Positions 15,693-24,513 of a stretch of DNA of 64,000 nt are shown here, one piece after another. The notes below the pieces were generated by a model. It saw only the letters and a list, made by a program, of their open reading frames with translations, was not told the DNA's origin and did not search any database. The stretch is from contig NZ_BAABHF010000019.1 of the NCBI RefSeq assembly GCF_039541955.1, positions 836,358 through 900,357 of the forward strand, written 5' to 3'. The stretch comes from Actinoallomurus oryzae. GTDB taxonomy: Bacteria; Actinomycetota; Actinomycetes; Streptosporangiales; Streptosporangiaceae. The position numbers and the translations under genes are program-made. Every line of letters starts with the position of its first letter. Positions within the stretch are counted from its first letter, which is position 1.

Positions 15693-15868
15693 CCGAACGA
15701 GCGGTCCCCTTCTACTGCCCCTACTGCGGCGACGAGGACCTCGAGCCGTACGAGAGCGACGGCGGCTGGCACTGCCGCGCCTGCACCCGTGCGTTCAAGC
15801 TGCGGTTCATCGGCACCGGCGCGCTCAGCGCCGCCGTCCCCGCCGACCCGAGGGGGCGGGCGAGATGA
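15689..15868 (+). CDS. Small zinc-ribbon protein of the sulfur operon
   Basis: A 59-residue protein with two CxxC knuckles (CPYC at 10-13 and CRAC at 29-32), a typical zinc ribbon. The spacing DEDLEPYESDGGWHC between them resembles small proteins often found beside actinobacterial cysH genes. Its ATG overlaps the coupling mini-ORF stop, and its stop overlaps the cysH ATG (ATGA), so it is translated within the operon. It might be a metal-binding accessory for sulfite or APS reduction, but that is only inferred from position. Confidence 0.75.
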   Translation: MTERAVPFYCPYCGDEDLEPYESDGGWHCRACTRAFKLRFIGTGALSAAVPADPRGRAR

Positions 15869-16578
15869 CCCTCACCTTCGAACGCCCGACCGCCGCGCTC
15901 GACCTGACCGACATCGTCGAGTCGGCCGCCGACGCCCTCGAAGAGGCCCCGGCCGAGGAGATCGTCCGCTGGGCGATCGCGACGTTCGGCGACCGGATCT
16001 GCGTGACGTCCTCGATGAAGGACGCCGTGCTGGTGGACATCGCCGCCAAGATCCGGCCGGGCATCGACGTGCTCTTCGTCGACACGGGCTACCACTTCGC
16101 CGAGACGATCGGCACCCGTGACGCCGTCGAGGCGGTTTACCCGGTCAACGTGGTGAACGTCACGTCCTCGCGTACGGTCGCCGAGCAGGAGCGCGACCTG
16201 GGGCCCCGGCTCTACGGCCGGAACCCGGACCTGTGCTGCCACCTGCGCAAGGTCGAGCCGCTGAACCGCGCCCTGGAGCCGTACCTCGCGTGGATCACCG
16301 GGATCCGCCGCGAGGAGACCGCGCACCGCCGCGGGGCCAGGGTCGTGGAGTGGAACGCCTCGCGCGGGAAGGTCAAGGTCAACCCGCTCGCCCGGTGGAC
16401 GCACGAGCAGCTCGGCGCGTACATCGAGGAGAACGGCATCCTCGTCAACCCGCTGCAGTACGACGGCTACCCCTCCATCGGCTGCGAGCCGTGCACCCAG
16501 CGGGTCGCGCCCGGCGACGATCCGCGCAGCGGCCGGTGGGCCGGCACCGGTAAGTCCGAATGCGGCATCAACCTCTGA
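15865..16578 (+). CDS. cysH: Adenylylsulfate/phosphoadenylylsulfate reductase CysH
   Basis: A 237-residue reductase that converts APS (or PAPS) to sulfite. Cys124-Cys125 and the CEPC pair Cys207/Cys210 are the four ligands of the 4Fe-4S cluster that marks APS-type reductases. The PP-loop region TSSMKDA is at 48-54. The nucleophile is in the C-terminal ECGIN (232-236), close to the usual ECGIH/L. ATGA overlap with the zinc-ribbon gene upstream and a 19-base overlap with the chelatase downstream show a tight operon. No sulfate adenylyltransferase or sulfate transporter follows in this window. Confidence 0.93.
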   Translation: MTLTFERPTAALDLTDIVESAADALEEAPAEEIVRWAIATFGDRICVTSSMKDAVLVDIAAKIRPGIDVLFVDTGYHFAETIGTRDAVEAVYPVNVVNVTSSRTVAEQERDLGPRLYGRNPDLCCHLRKVEPLNRALEPYLAWITGIRREETAHRRGARVVEWNASRGKVKVNPLARWTHEQLGAYIEENGILVNPLQYDGYPSIGCEPCTQRVAPGDDPRSGRWAGTGKSECGINL

Positions 16579-17324
16579 TCACCTGTGCACTCCCGCCGCC
16601 TCTGGTGGCGGTGGCGCACGGCAGCCGGGACCCGCGTGCGGCGGCGACGGTCGAGGATCTGCTCGACCTCGTACGCCGCCGGTCCGGGCTGCGGGTGGTC
16701 ACGTCCTACCTCGACCACGCGCCGCCGACGCCCGGCCAGGCGCTCGGGGCGCTCGCCGGTGACGGCGCCGGCGAGGCCGCCGTCCTCCCCCTCCTGCTGA
16801 CCGCCGCGTACCACAGCAAGACCGACATCCCCGGCGCGCTGACCGAGGTGCGCCGGGACCACCCGCGGATGCGCCTGTGGTACGGCGCGACGCTCGGGCC
16901 GCACCCGCTGATGATCTCCGCCCTGGAGCGGAGGCTGGCCGAGGCCGGTGTGACGCCCGATCCGGACACGGCCCTCGTGCTGGCCGCCGCGGGGTCGAGC
17001 GACCCGTCGGCCAACGCGACGATCGGCCGGATGGCCCGTGGCTGGCTCGGATGGCGGCGTGTCGTCCCCGCCTACGCCTCCGCCGCGCGCCCCACGCCGG
17101 CCGAGGCCGTACGCGGGCTGCTGGACGCCGGGGCTCCGCGGGTCGCGGTCGCCTCCTACTTCCTCGCCCCCGGCCATTTCGCCGACAAGGTCCGTGACGA
17201 GTCGCTCGCGGCCGGGGCGACGGCCGTCTCGGCGGCGCTCGGCGCCGCGCCCGAGCTGGCCGAGATCATCGAGCAGCGCTACACCGAGATCATCACGCTC
17301 GGTGATCAAGCAGCTGTCGGCTGA
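16560..17324 (+). CDS. Sirohydrochlorin chelatase (CbiX-type)
   Basis: A 254-residue CbiX/SirB-like chelatase that inserts metal into sirohydrochlorin; iron insertion would give the siroheme used by the sulfite reductase of the same operon. The first half-domain carries the metal-site His20 in VAVAHGSRDPRA. The second half begins with LVLAAAGSSDPSAN, where the equivalent His is missing, as in many two-domain chelatases. The ATG at 16560 lies inside the 3' end of cysH in another frame; the next usable start would cut the first strand. It is the last gene of the operon. Confidence 0.85.
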   Translation: MRHQPLITCALPPPLVAVAHGSRDPRAAATVEDLLDLVRRRSGLRVVTSYLDHAPPTPGQALGALAGDGAGEAAVLPLLLTAAYHSKTDIPGALTEVRRDHPRMRLWYGATLGPHPLMISALERRLAEAGVTPDPDTALVLAAAGSSDPSANATIGRMARGWLGWRRVVPAYASAARPTPAEAVRGLLDAGAPRVAVASYFLAPGHFADKVRDESLAAGATAVSAALGAAPELAEIIEQRYTEIITLGDQAAVG

Positions 17325-17893
17325 AAACCCTTATTTCATCGGGGTTTCGGGCTTGACAGACCCGGCCACGTGATCTTCTCGCAGGTCAGAGGCGGCGGAT
17401 GTCCATATTCACCCTTTACGGCCCGAAATATGTTTGCTATGTTCGGTTGACCGGCGGCGCCCCCCATGCGCCGTCCGTAATATCTCCGCCGGCCAGGGCC
17501 TGCCCACCAGCACCACCGCGTGCGGCACGCGACGACGCGTGAGAGGGGCCCCCCTTCCGGGCCGCGACGGTTCATAACCAAGAGCGCCGCTCCGCGCATC
17601 CCCTTGCGATCCCCCCTCATGGATCCACCTCCGATGCCGGTTCGGCAACGCGCCGCATCCGCCGCGAAGCGACGGAGCCGGACCCCGTGTCTCTGACAGG
17701 GCGTGTGGCACGCCTCCAGTGTGCCCGCAGGGCGACTTCCCGCCCGAGCCCGTGGGGTGATCGGCAGGCGCCGGGAAGTCAGGAGTGCACCGGACGAATG
17801 GACGACAAGATCCCCTAGACCTGAGAGAAGTGGCCGTACACACGGCCCGCCATCCCCCTGTTCTTCGAGCCGTCCCCTCAGACGGCTCCCGCT

Positions 17894-18013
17894 GAATCCG
17901 CATTTCGCGGAACCGGGGACCCACCGCACCACTGGGGTGAATCGGCGCATCCCCTTTGCGCCGTAGGGCAGCTTCCACGCCCGAACCCGTCAGCTAACCC
18001 GGTAAGCGGCATG
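17894..18013 (+). ncRNA. c-di-AMP riboswitch (ydaO-yuaA)
   Basis: Conserved ydaO elements occur in order: CGCGGAACCGGGGACCCACC, then GGGGTGAAT, TAGGGC, and GAACCCGTCAGCTAACCCGG. CCGC near 17898 and GCGG near 18006 can form the closing P1 stem. It ends about 20 bases before the start of the CHAP hydrolase, a classical target in actinobacteria. The 570 bases before it (17325-17893) hold no gene; a TTGACA at 17354 is the only promoter-like element I noted. Confidence 0.9.
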
Positions 18014-18034
18014 GAAGCAAAGGAGTGCTCGAAC

Positions 18035-18793
18035 GTGTCAGGTCGACACAAGAAGTCATGCCGTCTGCTGCGTAACACCAGACTCGGCGGTTCCCTCGCC
18101 GCCGTCACCGCCGTCGGCGCGACCGCGATCAGCCTGATCGCGGCGGCCCCGGCCGGATCCTCCCAGAAGGTCGACGCGGTCTCGGCCGGAGCAGTGGCGA
18201 CCGTGCCCCACGACGCCGCGTCCCCCAAGAAGCCGGACACGCTGGCCCTGGCCGACAAGAAGGCCGGCAACGTCAACACCGAGAAGCGCCAGGTGCTGCC
18301 CAGCGCGAGCGACGCGCTGAAACTCGCCGAGTCCCAGGTGGGCGTCACCGAGGACTCCTCCGGTGGCGGCACCAAGTTCCAACAGTGGTTCGTCTCCTCT
18401 CCGTGGGCCGAGCGCGGCGTCCAGCGCGACGGCGGCAAGGTCTCCGACTACGCCAACGCGAACTGGTGCGACATGTTCGTGTCCTGGATCGGCGCCAAGC
18501 TGGGCGTGAAGGGAATGGGCGCGGACGCCTTCACCCGCACCCACGCCCAGTGGTTCAAGGACCAGGGCCGCTGGGGTGAGAACGCGACGCCCGGCGCCGT
18601 GGTCTTCTTCTCCTGGAGCGGAAGCAAGTCGATCGACGACATCGACCACGTCGGCATGGTCATCAAGGACAACCACGACGGGACTATCCAGACCATCGAG
18701 GGCAACACCGACAACGCCGTGAAGATCCGCACGCGCGACAAGTCGTCGGTCGTCGGCTACGGCTACCCCGAGTACGGCTCCAGCGACGCCTGA
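18035..18793 (+). CDS. Secreted CHAP-domain cell-wall hydrolase
   Basis: A 252-residue exported protein. The N-terminal signal/anchor lies at about 14-40, then a low-complexity linker, then a CHAP domain at about 92-245. The likely catalytic residues are Cys145 (NANWCDMFVSW), His205 (DHVGMV) and Asn224 (EGNTD), so it should cut peptidoglycan amide bonds. The start is GTG 18035, eight bases after AAAGGAG; an in-frame ATG at 18011 lies within the riboswitch end. Regulation by c-di-AMP fits a role in cell-wall remodelling, spore germination or osmotic response. A strong terminator follows. Confidence 0.88.
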   Translation: MSGRHKKSCRLLRNTRLGGSLAAVTAVGATAISLIAAAPAGSSQKVDAVSAGAVATVPHDAASPKKPDTLALADKKAGNVNTEKRQVLPSASDALKLAESQVGVTEDSSGGGTKFQQWFVSSPWAERGVQRDGGKVSDYANANWCDMFVSWIGAKLGVKGMGADAFTRTHAQWFKDQGRWGENATPGAVVFFSWSGSKSIDDIDHVGMVIKDNHDGTIQTIEGNTDNAVKIRTRDKSSVVGYGYPEYGSSDA

Positions 18794-18803
18794 GCCCTCT
18801 CCC

Positions 18804-18830
18804 CGCCCCGGCCGCGCGCCGGCCGGGGCG
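18804..18830 (+). terminator. Hairpin terminator after the CHAP gene
   Basis: CGCCCCGGCC pairs perfectly with GGCCGGGGCG over ten base pairs with a seven-base loop, starting 11 bases after the stop codon. Confidence 0.7.
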
Positions 18831-18876
18831 GCCCGCCCTGCACGTCGACTCCCCTGTGCTGAGAGGCCATCCCCCC

Positions 18877-19491
18877 ATGTTCGAATTCGCCAAGCATTCC
18901 CTGGATCGATTCTCCACTAAGACGATCGCCTCGGTGGCGACCGGTGTCGTCGTTGCCGGCGCCGGCCTGTCCGTCGCGCTCACCCACTCCACCGACTCGT
19001 CCCCGGCCGCCCGTACGAGCAGCGTGCAGGTGACGCAGGAGGACTCGGGCCTGCTGGGCCCCGGCTCGGAGGGCCACGCGGTCAAGCTGCCCCGCCAGGC
19101 CCCCACTGAGAAGGCCGACAAGAAGGCCGCCCTGCCGGGCGGCGTCTCCACCGGCACGTCGTTCTGGGACGCGGAGACCGCGTCCGGCAAGCCGATGTCG
19201 TTCCACACGGTCGCCAGCCCGTACTGGCCGCTCGGCACCAAGGTGAAGATCACCGTCGGCAAGAAGAGCGCCGTCGGCGTGGTCGAGGACTTCGGCCCGG
19301 CCGAATGGGCGGTCGCCCAGCACAACCCGCCGGCCATCATCGACCTGTCCGAGGAGATGATGCAGTACTTCACCGGCACCCGGTCCAACTCGATCCCCAT
19401 CAAGTTCCAGGTGCTGCAGCTGGGCGACGGCCCCGTCTACCGCCACTCGGGCACCGGTTACGACATGGCGACCGGAATCTCCGAGAAGTAG
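18877..19491 (+). CDS. Exported double-psi beta-barrel (RlpA/expansin-like) protein
   Basis: A 204-residue protein with an N-terminal membrane anchor or signal (about 17-37), a 45-residue disordered linker, and a DPBB domain at about 90-165. The RlpA-type pattern is visible: a GTxFWD strand, YWPLGTKVKITVG, then VVEDFGPAEWA and IDLSEEMM with the DPBB Asp residues. Such domains bind or cleave peptidoglycan. The ATG at 18877 follows GAGAGG at a rather long spacing. It may share transcription with the CHAP gene if the terminator leaks, but probably has its own promoter. Confidence 0.72.
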   Translation: MFEFAKHSLDRFSTKTIASVATGVVVAGAGLSVALTHSTDSSPAARTSSVQVTQEDSGLLGPGSEGHAVKLPRQAPTEKADKKAALPGGVSTGTSFWDAETASGKPMSFHTVASPYWPLGTKVKITVGKKSAVGVVEDFGPAEWAVAQHNPPAIIDLSEEMMQYFTGTRSNSIPIKFQVLQLGDGPVYRHSGTGYDMATGISEK

Positions 19492-19524
19492 CCCTCTCCC
19501 GCCCCCATCCCCCCTGGGGGCGTT

Positions 19525-19560
19525 CGGGGCCCCTCCGCCCGAGGGGCCCCGGACCTTTTT
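19525..19560 (+). terminator. Intrinsic terminator with T tract after the DPBB gene
   Basis: CGGGGCCCCTC and GAGGGGCCCCG form eleven perfect base pairs with a five-base loop, followed by gacctttttcc. This is the clearest classical terminator in the window. Confidence 0.88.
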
Positions 19561-19665
19561 CCGAGGCCCCGGATCGTTCTCCGAGAGGCCCGGACCGTTT
19601 CTGAAGTGCTGGGACCGTTTCCGAGGGGCCCGGACCGTACTCCCGCAGAGCCACGGACCGTTTTT
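19539..19665 (+). repeat. Degenerate tandem repeat, six units of 18-24 bp
   Basis: Six head-to-tail units resemble CCGAGGGGCCCGGACCGTTT, starting at 19539, 19561, 19581, 19603, 19621 and 19642. The first overlaps the terminator stem. Each ends in a GGACC/GGATCG then T-rich motif. The array fills the gap between the DPBB gene and the TetR gene. Confidence 0.75.
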
Positions 19666-19685
19666 CCGTGGTTGCGTCGAAGAAG

Positions 19686-19699
19686 TGAACTGCGGTTCA
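19686..19699. promoter_or_regulatory. Likely operator of the TetR regulator
   Basis: TGAAC-TGCG-GTTCA is a perfect five-base inverted repeat ending nine bases before the TetR start codon, well placed for autoregulation of the TetR/aidB operon. Confidence 0.6.
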
Positions 19700-19707
19700 A
19701 TTCTTGT

Positions 19708-20331
19708 GTGCCGTACCGCCGCACGCCCCGCGTCGAGGCGCGCCTGAGCGCCTCGCGGGAGCGCATCCTGTCCGCCGCGCTCGCGATCGTCGCCGAGCAC
19801 GGTTACGCGGGATGCTCGGTGGCCGCCGTGGCGCGCCGGGCCGGTGTCGCCACCGGCAGCGTCTACCGCCACTTCCCGGCAAAGGCCGACCTGGTCGCGG
19901 AGGTGTTCCGCACGGCGTCCCGGCGCGAGGTGGACGCCGTCGCGCGAGCGGCGGCCCTGGAGGGCACCGCCGCCGAGGCGGTCGCCGCGGTGATCGAGAC
20001 CTTCGCGGGCCGCGCGCTGCGGGCCCCGCGGATGGCGTACGCGCTGCTCGCCGAGCCGGCCGACCCGGCCGTCGACGCCGAGCGGCTGGTGTTCCGGCGC
20101 GCGTACGCCGACGCGATCGCGACGCTCATCACCCGGGGCATCGCCGCGGGCGAGCTGCCCGACCAGGACGTCCAGGTCAGCGCCGCGGCGCTCGTCGGGG
20201 CGATCGGCGAGGCCCTCGTCGCCCCGCTGGCGGCGGGTGCCGCCGCCGGCACCGCGCGGGTCCCCGAGGTCACCGGCGACACGGCTCACCTCATCACCTT
20301 CGCCCAGCGCAGCATCGGAGCGGTCCCATGA
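19708..20331 (+). CDS. TetR-family regulator paired with aidB-like gene
   Basis: A 207-residue TetR protein. The helix-turn-helix (ILSAALAIVAEHGYAGCSVAAVARRAGVATGSVYRHF) spans about 17-52; the remainder is a ligand-binding domain of Ala-rich helices. It starts at GTG 19708, almost without a leader, so the transcript may be leaderless. It ends in ATGA overlapping the start of the acyl-CoA dehydrogenase, so the two genes are co-expressed and the regulator probably responds to an acyl-CoA or related ligand. Confidence 0.85.
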   Translation: MPYRRTPRVEARLSASRERILSAALAIVAEHGYAGCSVAAVARRAGVATGSVYRHFPAKADLVAEVFRTASRREVDAVARAAALEGTAAEAVAAVIETFAGRALRAPRMAYALLAEPADPAVDAERLVFRRAYADAIATLITRGIAAGELPDQDVQVSAAALVGAIGEALVAPLAAGAAAGTARVPEVTGDTAHLITFAQRSIGAVP

Positions 20332-21935
20332 CGACGCATGACGTGTTCAACCAGGTCCCCCCGCTGACCGGCTACGACGTGGCCGACGACCCGGCGCTGC
20401 TGGACGGGCTGTTCCGCGAGGGCGGCGGCTGGGCGACCGAGGAGATCCACGAGCTCGGCCGGCTGGCCGGCTCGGAGGAGGCGCAGGAGTGGGGGCGGCT
20501 CGCCAATGAGTACCGCCCGGTGCTGCGCACCCACGACCGGTACGGCCACCGCGTCGACGAGGTGGAGTTCCACCCCGCCTGGCACGAGCTGATGAAGGTC
20601 GCGGTCGGGCACGGGCTGCACGCCCGCGCGTGGACCGAGCGCGCCGGCGCGCACGTGGCCCGCGCCGCCAAGTTCTACGTGTGGCGCGTCGACGCCGGGC
20701 ACGGCTGCCCGATCTCGATGACGTACGCCGCGGTGCCCGCGCTGCGCCAGGAGCCCGAGCTCGCCCGCGCGTACGAACCGCTGCTGACCTCCGGCACGTA
20801 CGACTTCGGCCTCCGCCCGCCGCTGACCAAGGCCGGCATCCTCGCCGGAATGTCGATGACGGAGAAGCAGGGCGGCTCGGACGTCCGCGCCAACACGACC
20901 CGCGCGGTCCCGCAGGCCGACGGGACGTACCTGCTGACCGGGCACAAGTGGTTCACCAGCGCGCCGATGTGCGACGTCTTCCTCGTGCTGGCCCAGGCCC
21001 CGGAGGGCCTGACCTGCTTCCTGCTGCCGCGCGTGCTGCCCGACGGCACGCTCAACCCGATGCGCCTGCAGCGCCTGAAGGACAAGCTCGGCAACCACTC
21101 GAACGCCTCGGCCGAGGTGGAGTACGAACGCGCCGTCGCCTGGCGCGTCGGCGAGGAGGGCCGGGGCGTCCGCACCATCATCGAGATGGTGAACATGACG
21201 CGGCTCGACTGCGTCATCGGCGCCGCCGCCGGCATGCGCCAGGGCCTGGTCCAGGCGGCGCACCACGTCGCGCACCGGCAGGCGTTCGGCGCCACCCTGA
21301 TCGACCAGCCCCTGATGCGCAACGTCGTGGCCGACCTGGCCGTCGAGTCGGAGGCCGCGACGGTGCTGATGCTGCGCCTGGCCGGCGCGACCGACCGCGG
21401 CGAGACGGCCTTCAAGCGCCTGGGCCTGGCGGTGAGCAAGTACTGGGTGTCCAAGCGCTGGCCCGCGCACAGCGCCGAGGCCCTGGAGTGCCTGGGCGGC
21501 AACGGTTACGTCGAGGAGTCGGGCATGCCCCGGCTGTTCCGCGAGTCTCCGTTGAACTCCATCTGGGAGGGGTCGGGGAACGTCGCCGCCCTGGACGCCC
21601 TCAGGGCCATGATGCGTCAGCCGGAGACCGTGGAGGCGTTCTTCGCGGAGGTGGAGGCCGCGACGGGCGCCGACGCCCACCTGGACGCCGCGGTCGCGCA
21701 GGTGAAGGACTCACTCACCGACACCGCGACGATCGAGCTGCGCGCCCGCCGGATCGTGGAACGTCTCGCCCTGGTCCTGCAAGGATCTCTGCTGGTCAGG
21801 CACGGCCACCCGGCGATCGCCGACGCCTTCTGCGCCTCCCGCCTGGGCCGCGACTGGGGCACCGCGTTCGGCACCCTCCCCGAGGGCCTGGACCTCGACG
21901 CCATCATCGCCCGCGCCACCCCGAAGGTCGGATGA
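20328..21935 (+). CDS. aidB: AidB-like acyl-CoA dehydrogenase
   Basis: A 535-residue flavoprotein of the AidB branch of acyl-CoA dehydrogenases. Diagnostic segments are MTEKQGGSDVRANTT (flavin contact), WFTSAPMCD, and near the C-terminus the ALECLGGNGYVEESGMPRLFRE stretch with SIWEGSGN. In E. coli AidB is tied to the alkylation response and has isovaleryl-CoA dehydrogenase activity. Here the coupling to a TetR gene suggests inducible acyl-CoA metabolism. A remnant of a second copy of its 3' end lies at about 34470-34625. Confidence 0.88.
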   Translation: MTTHDVFNQVPPLTGYDVADDPALLDGLFREGGGWATEEIHELGRLAGSEEAQEWGRLANEYRPVLRTHDRYGHRVDEVEFHPAWHELMKVAVGHGLHARAWTERAGAHVARAAKFYVWRVDAGHGCPISMTYAAVPALRQEPELARAYEPLLTSGTYDFGLRPPLTKAGILAGMSMTEKQGGSDVRANTTRAVPQADGTYLLTGHKWFTSAPMCDVFLVLAQAPEGLTCFLLPRVLPDGTLNPMRLQRLKDKLGNHSNASAEVEYERAVAWRVGEEGRGVRTIIEMVNMTRLDCVIGAAAGMRQGLVQAAHHVAHRQAFGATLIDQPLMRNVVADLAVESEAATVLMLRLAGATDRGETAFKRLGLAVSKYWVSKRWPAHSAEALECLGGNGYVEESGMPRLFRESPLNSIWEGSGNVAALDALRAMMRQPETVEAFFAEVEAATGADAHLDAAVAQVKDSLTDTATIELRARRIVERLALVLQGSLLVRHGHPAIADAFCASRLGRDWGTAFGTLPEGLDLDAIIARATPKVG

Positions 21936-22277
21936 CACGGCCGCCTGACACGTGCGGACAGCCGCGGTCACACCAGTGCCATCGCGCACCTCCTTCAAGA
22001 TCATCCGCTAACGAACCGGCTAGTAACCCGGCCTCTCGGAGATCTCGTGGAGTTCGGTGCAGCCCAGGCAGGGCTGGCCCACCGTTGCGCAGTGTAACCG
22101 GCGATGGGCCGACGACGACCATCGTCAGCTCTACATGCGGACAACAAGAAAATGAGCGCTGCGGGATTGCATGACGTCCGCCGAAACAGCGAGCTCCTGA
22201 TGATTGAGACCTCAGACACCGCTCTCTTTCGACCTATCAGCAGCGACCTCCGAATGCCTAGAACCAGCGGTGCCTCA

Positions 22278-22397
22278 CTCGCCACCGTCCGCGCCACCCG
22301 CAGGGTTCTATCCTCGATGTGCCAGATGGCGATGGACGAGGGCTACCGCACCGACAACCCGATCCGCACCATCCGCCTTCCCGATCACCCCAAATGA
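22278..22397 (+). pseudogene. Possible tyrosine-recombinase remnant (N-terminal SAM-like segment)
   Basis: About 40 codons read LATVRATRRVLSSMCQMAMD and then EGYRTDNPIRTIRLP, resembling the SAM-like DNA-binding region of phage integrases (helix, then a DNPI turn). There is no catalytic domain after it. The rest of 21936-22431 has no gene I can support. Confidence 0.35.
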
Positions 22398-22431
22398 AAC
22401 GACCTCTTAATCCTTCGCCCCGGCGATGCGC

Positions 22432-22971
22432 TCACCGCGATCCGCGACCGGCGGCCTCGCGGGCCGGAGGGGCGACGTGTGGCCGGCGGCCTGGGGCGAG
22501 CGCCGCGTGCCGTTGTCCCGGGCCGAGACCGTGACGTGCGGCCAGTGTGTCCGCGACCAGGCCGGTTGTGAACGCGTAGACGCCTTTGTGGAAGAGATCG
22601 ACGACGAGTTCGCGGCGCGGCCAGGTCCACGGCGGAGCGCCCACCCCGGTGGCGTTCTCCAGAATCTGGTCGTTGGTGAGCCGCACCATCCAGAACATTC
22701 CCGATGCCCACGGGCCACGCAGGCCCGCCGTGGCCATCACCCCGCGCACAGCACCCAGCAGCGCACCCTGCCCCAGGTGCATCGCCAGGTTGTCGAGGGT
22801 CGCACGCGAGCCCTGCCGCTCCGGGAGGCGGGTCAGACGTTCAAGGGTTCTGGCTGGAACGTAGGAGTCCGGACGGCGCGTCCATCGCTGCTCCAGCTTC
22901 TCGGCCGCCGTCATCACCATCGCGCCGGCCAGCCCGGCCACCGCCCCTTCGCACACTGCCCGTGACCACAT
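22432..22971 (-). CDS. Hypothetical membrane protein
   Basis: A 179-residue protein with hydrophobic helices at about 6-22 (AVCEGAVAGLAGAMVMTAA), 65-85 (LGQGALLGAVRGVMATAGL) and 125-142. The last 35 residues are Arg/Pro/His-rich and probably cytoplasmic. It resembles small conserved actinobacterial membrane proteins of DUF1440 type, without certainty. The ATG at 22971 lacks a good ribosome-binding site. It stands between an integrase remnant and a transposase remnant. Confidence 0.55.
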   Translation of the reverse strand: MWSRAVCEGAVAGLAGAMVMTAAEKLEQRWTRRPDSYVPARTLERLTRLPERQGSRATLDNLAMHLGQGALLGAVRGVMATAGLRGPWASGMFWMVRLTNDQILENATGVGAPPWTWPRRELVVDLFHKGVYAFTTGLVADTLAARHGLGPGQRHAALAPGRRPHVAPPAREAAGRGSR

Positions 22972-23003
22972 GAGATGGCCCTACCCCGATCATCACGCTC
23001 CCA

Positions 23004-23337
23004 TCAGCCGACCCGATGATCGACTGCTCGACCGGGCGGACCGGTCGCACACGCCGCCGTACGTCGGCGGTGGAGTCGGCGGAAGCCTGACAGCCAGGAG
23101 ACGGTTCGTTCGACCACCCACCGGTGGCGGCCCAGACGCTGAGAAGTGTCGATGCCTCGGCGGGCGATGCGGGGGATGATCCCGCGCCGGCGCAAGAAAG
23201 CGCGCAGATGAGCATGGTCATAGGCCTTGTCGGCGTGGAGCTCGGCAGGTCTGCGGCGCCGGGGCCAGGGCTGATGCTGCGGTTCCTCGCCGAGACAGTC
23301 AAGACAGTACTGACGAGTTGCCCGACCGCTAGCCACC
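23004..23337 (-). pseudogene. Truncated IS5-family transposase (C-terminal DDE part)
   Basis: The minus strand encodes ELHADKAYDHAHLRAFLRRR, then GIIPRIARRGIDTSQRLGRH and RWVVERTVSWLSGFRRL, the C-terminal catalytic region of IS5/ISL2-type transposases, with the second Asp in ADKAYD and the Glu in VVERT. The N-terminal half and the other DDE Asp are missing, and the C-terminus runs out of frame after FRRL. No terminal inverted repeats were found. It is an inactive relic. Confidence 0.75.
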
Positions 23338-24096
23338 CAGGTGGAAAAGTAGCGATAACCAGGTCTCGGGCCGCCTGTTGGCGTGATGTTCTGTTCTGAT
23401 GTGCTTCGGCAGAGTGTTCGCGCAGGTCAGAACACGCAGAAGATCTGACGTGCAACGGACGTGTCACCGGCCGCAAAACGACCTTCTGAGTTGGGGATCG
23501 TCGTGCGACATGTCGGGCGCTGGGCGACAGCAGGTCAGTCCTCAGGCCGGCCGGACTACGGAGAGATCACTTCGGTTCGTTGAATGACCGTTCGCCGTAC
23601 ACTTTGGTCGAGCTGGGCGGCGACGCGGTGTTGCCCCTCTTGGTACGGCCTGGCGGCGTCGGAGTCGGCCGGTTCGATGCCGCTTCTCGGGTAGACCAGG
23701 TCGTGGACGGTATCTTCGGTGCGTTCAGGCCCTCGTCGTGGACGGCGTTGAAGAGGTAATCGTCAAGCTGATCGTCCTGGGCGCCGGTGGCCTGCTCCGC
23801 ATGCACCCATGCGGATGGTGACCTCGGCGGCCCGCCGCCAATCCGCCTGGTGATACCAGCAGCAGTCCCGGGGACGCTGGCGCGGGATGAGTCAGACGCC
23901 CGGGTCGGCCGCTTCTTCGGCTGTACGCCCCTGGGCCCCGTCGGCTGGACCCTCGCCCCGGTTCCGCAGCGGCGGCCGCCACGGGCTCGCTCCTCCTCGC
24001 GCCGGTCGCCCGCCGGGTCCTGACCACGGTGCAGGCATTAAGCGGCATGGCCGGGTGCGCGTGGCGCGGACGCGGCCGGTCGCCCGGCCCCCGCTC
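23338..24096. other. Stretch without a supportable gene
   Basis: Both strands carry only short, mutually overlapping frames with no recognisable motif or ribosome-binding site. It is probably decayed DNA between the transposase relic and the next pseudogene. Confidence 0.5.
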
Positions 24097-24365
24097 TCAG
24101 CCCTTGCCGAAGTGCGCCGCGGGGAAGGCGCCCGCCAGCCTGAGGGTTGTGGTGAGGCCGGCGGCAAGCTCGATGAGGCGCGCGGTGACGGCCGGGCCGA
24201 GGTGGCCGTACGGGGCGGCGTCGAGGCGGTCGGCGACCTCAGCGCGCAGGGCCGCGCCCGCCTCGGTGAGATCACCGCCTCCTCCAGCAGACCGCGCTCA
24301 CGCAACCGGTCCCGGGCGGCGGCCCACTGCTGCGCGGACCGCTCGCGGGTCCGCATGAACAACGC
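24097..24365 (-). pseudogene. C-terminal fragment of an SCO6745-type helix-turn-helix protein, frameshifted
   Basis: The minus strand reads RSAQQWAAARDRLRERGLLE, then after a one-base shift GDLTEAGAALRAEVADRLDA followed by APYGHLGPAVTARLIELAAG and a stop at 24097. This matches the C-terminal winged-helix-like end of SCO6745-family actinobacterial proteins (normally about 280 residues). The upstream two-thirds is not present in any frame. Confidence 0.55.
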
Positions 24366-24513
24366 CGACGTCGGCGCGGTGCCGGTGGCACGCGAGATAC
24401 GGCTTGATCTCCCCGAGCTTGTCCGGCAACCGCTCCTGCTCCGTCCCGGAATCTACATAGCAGAAAGCTGCCGACCCATCTCGGACAAAGACGACTGAAT
24501 CAGCGGAGAGTCC

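Noticed and set aside
17324..17348. AAAACCC/GGGGTTT hairpin as terminator of the sulfur operon
   Set aside because: Only six or seven weak pairs, a long loop and no T run; not strong enough in such GC-rich DNA.
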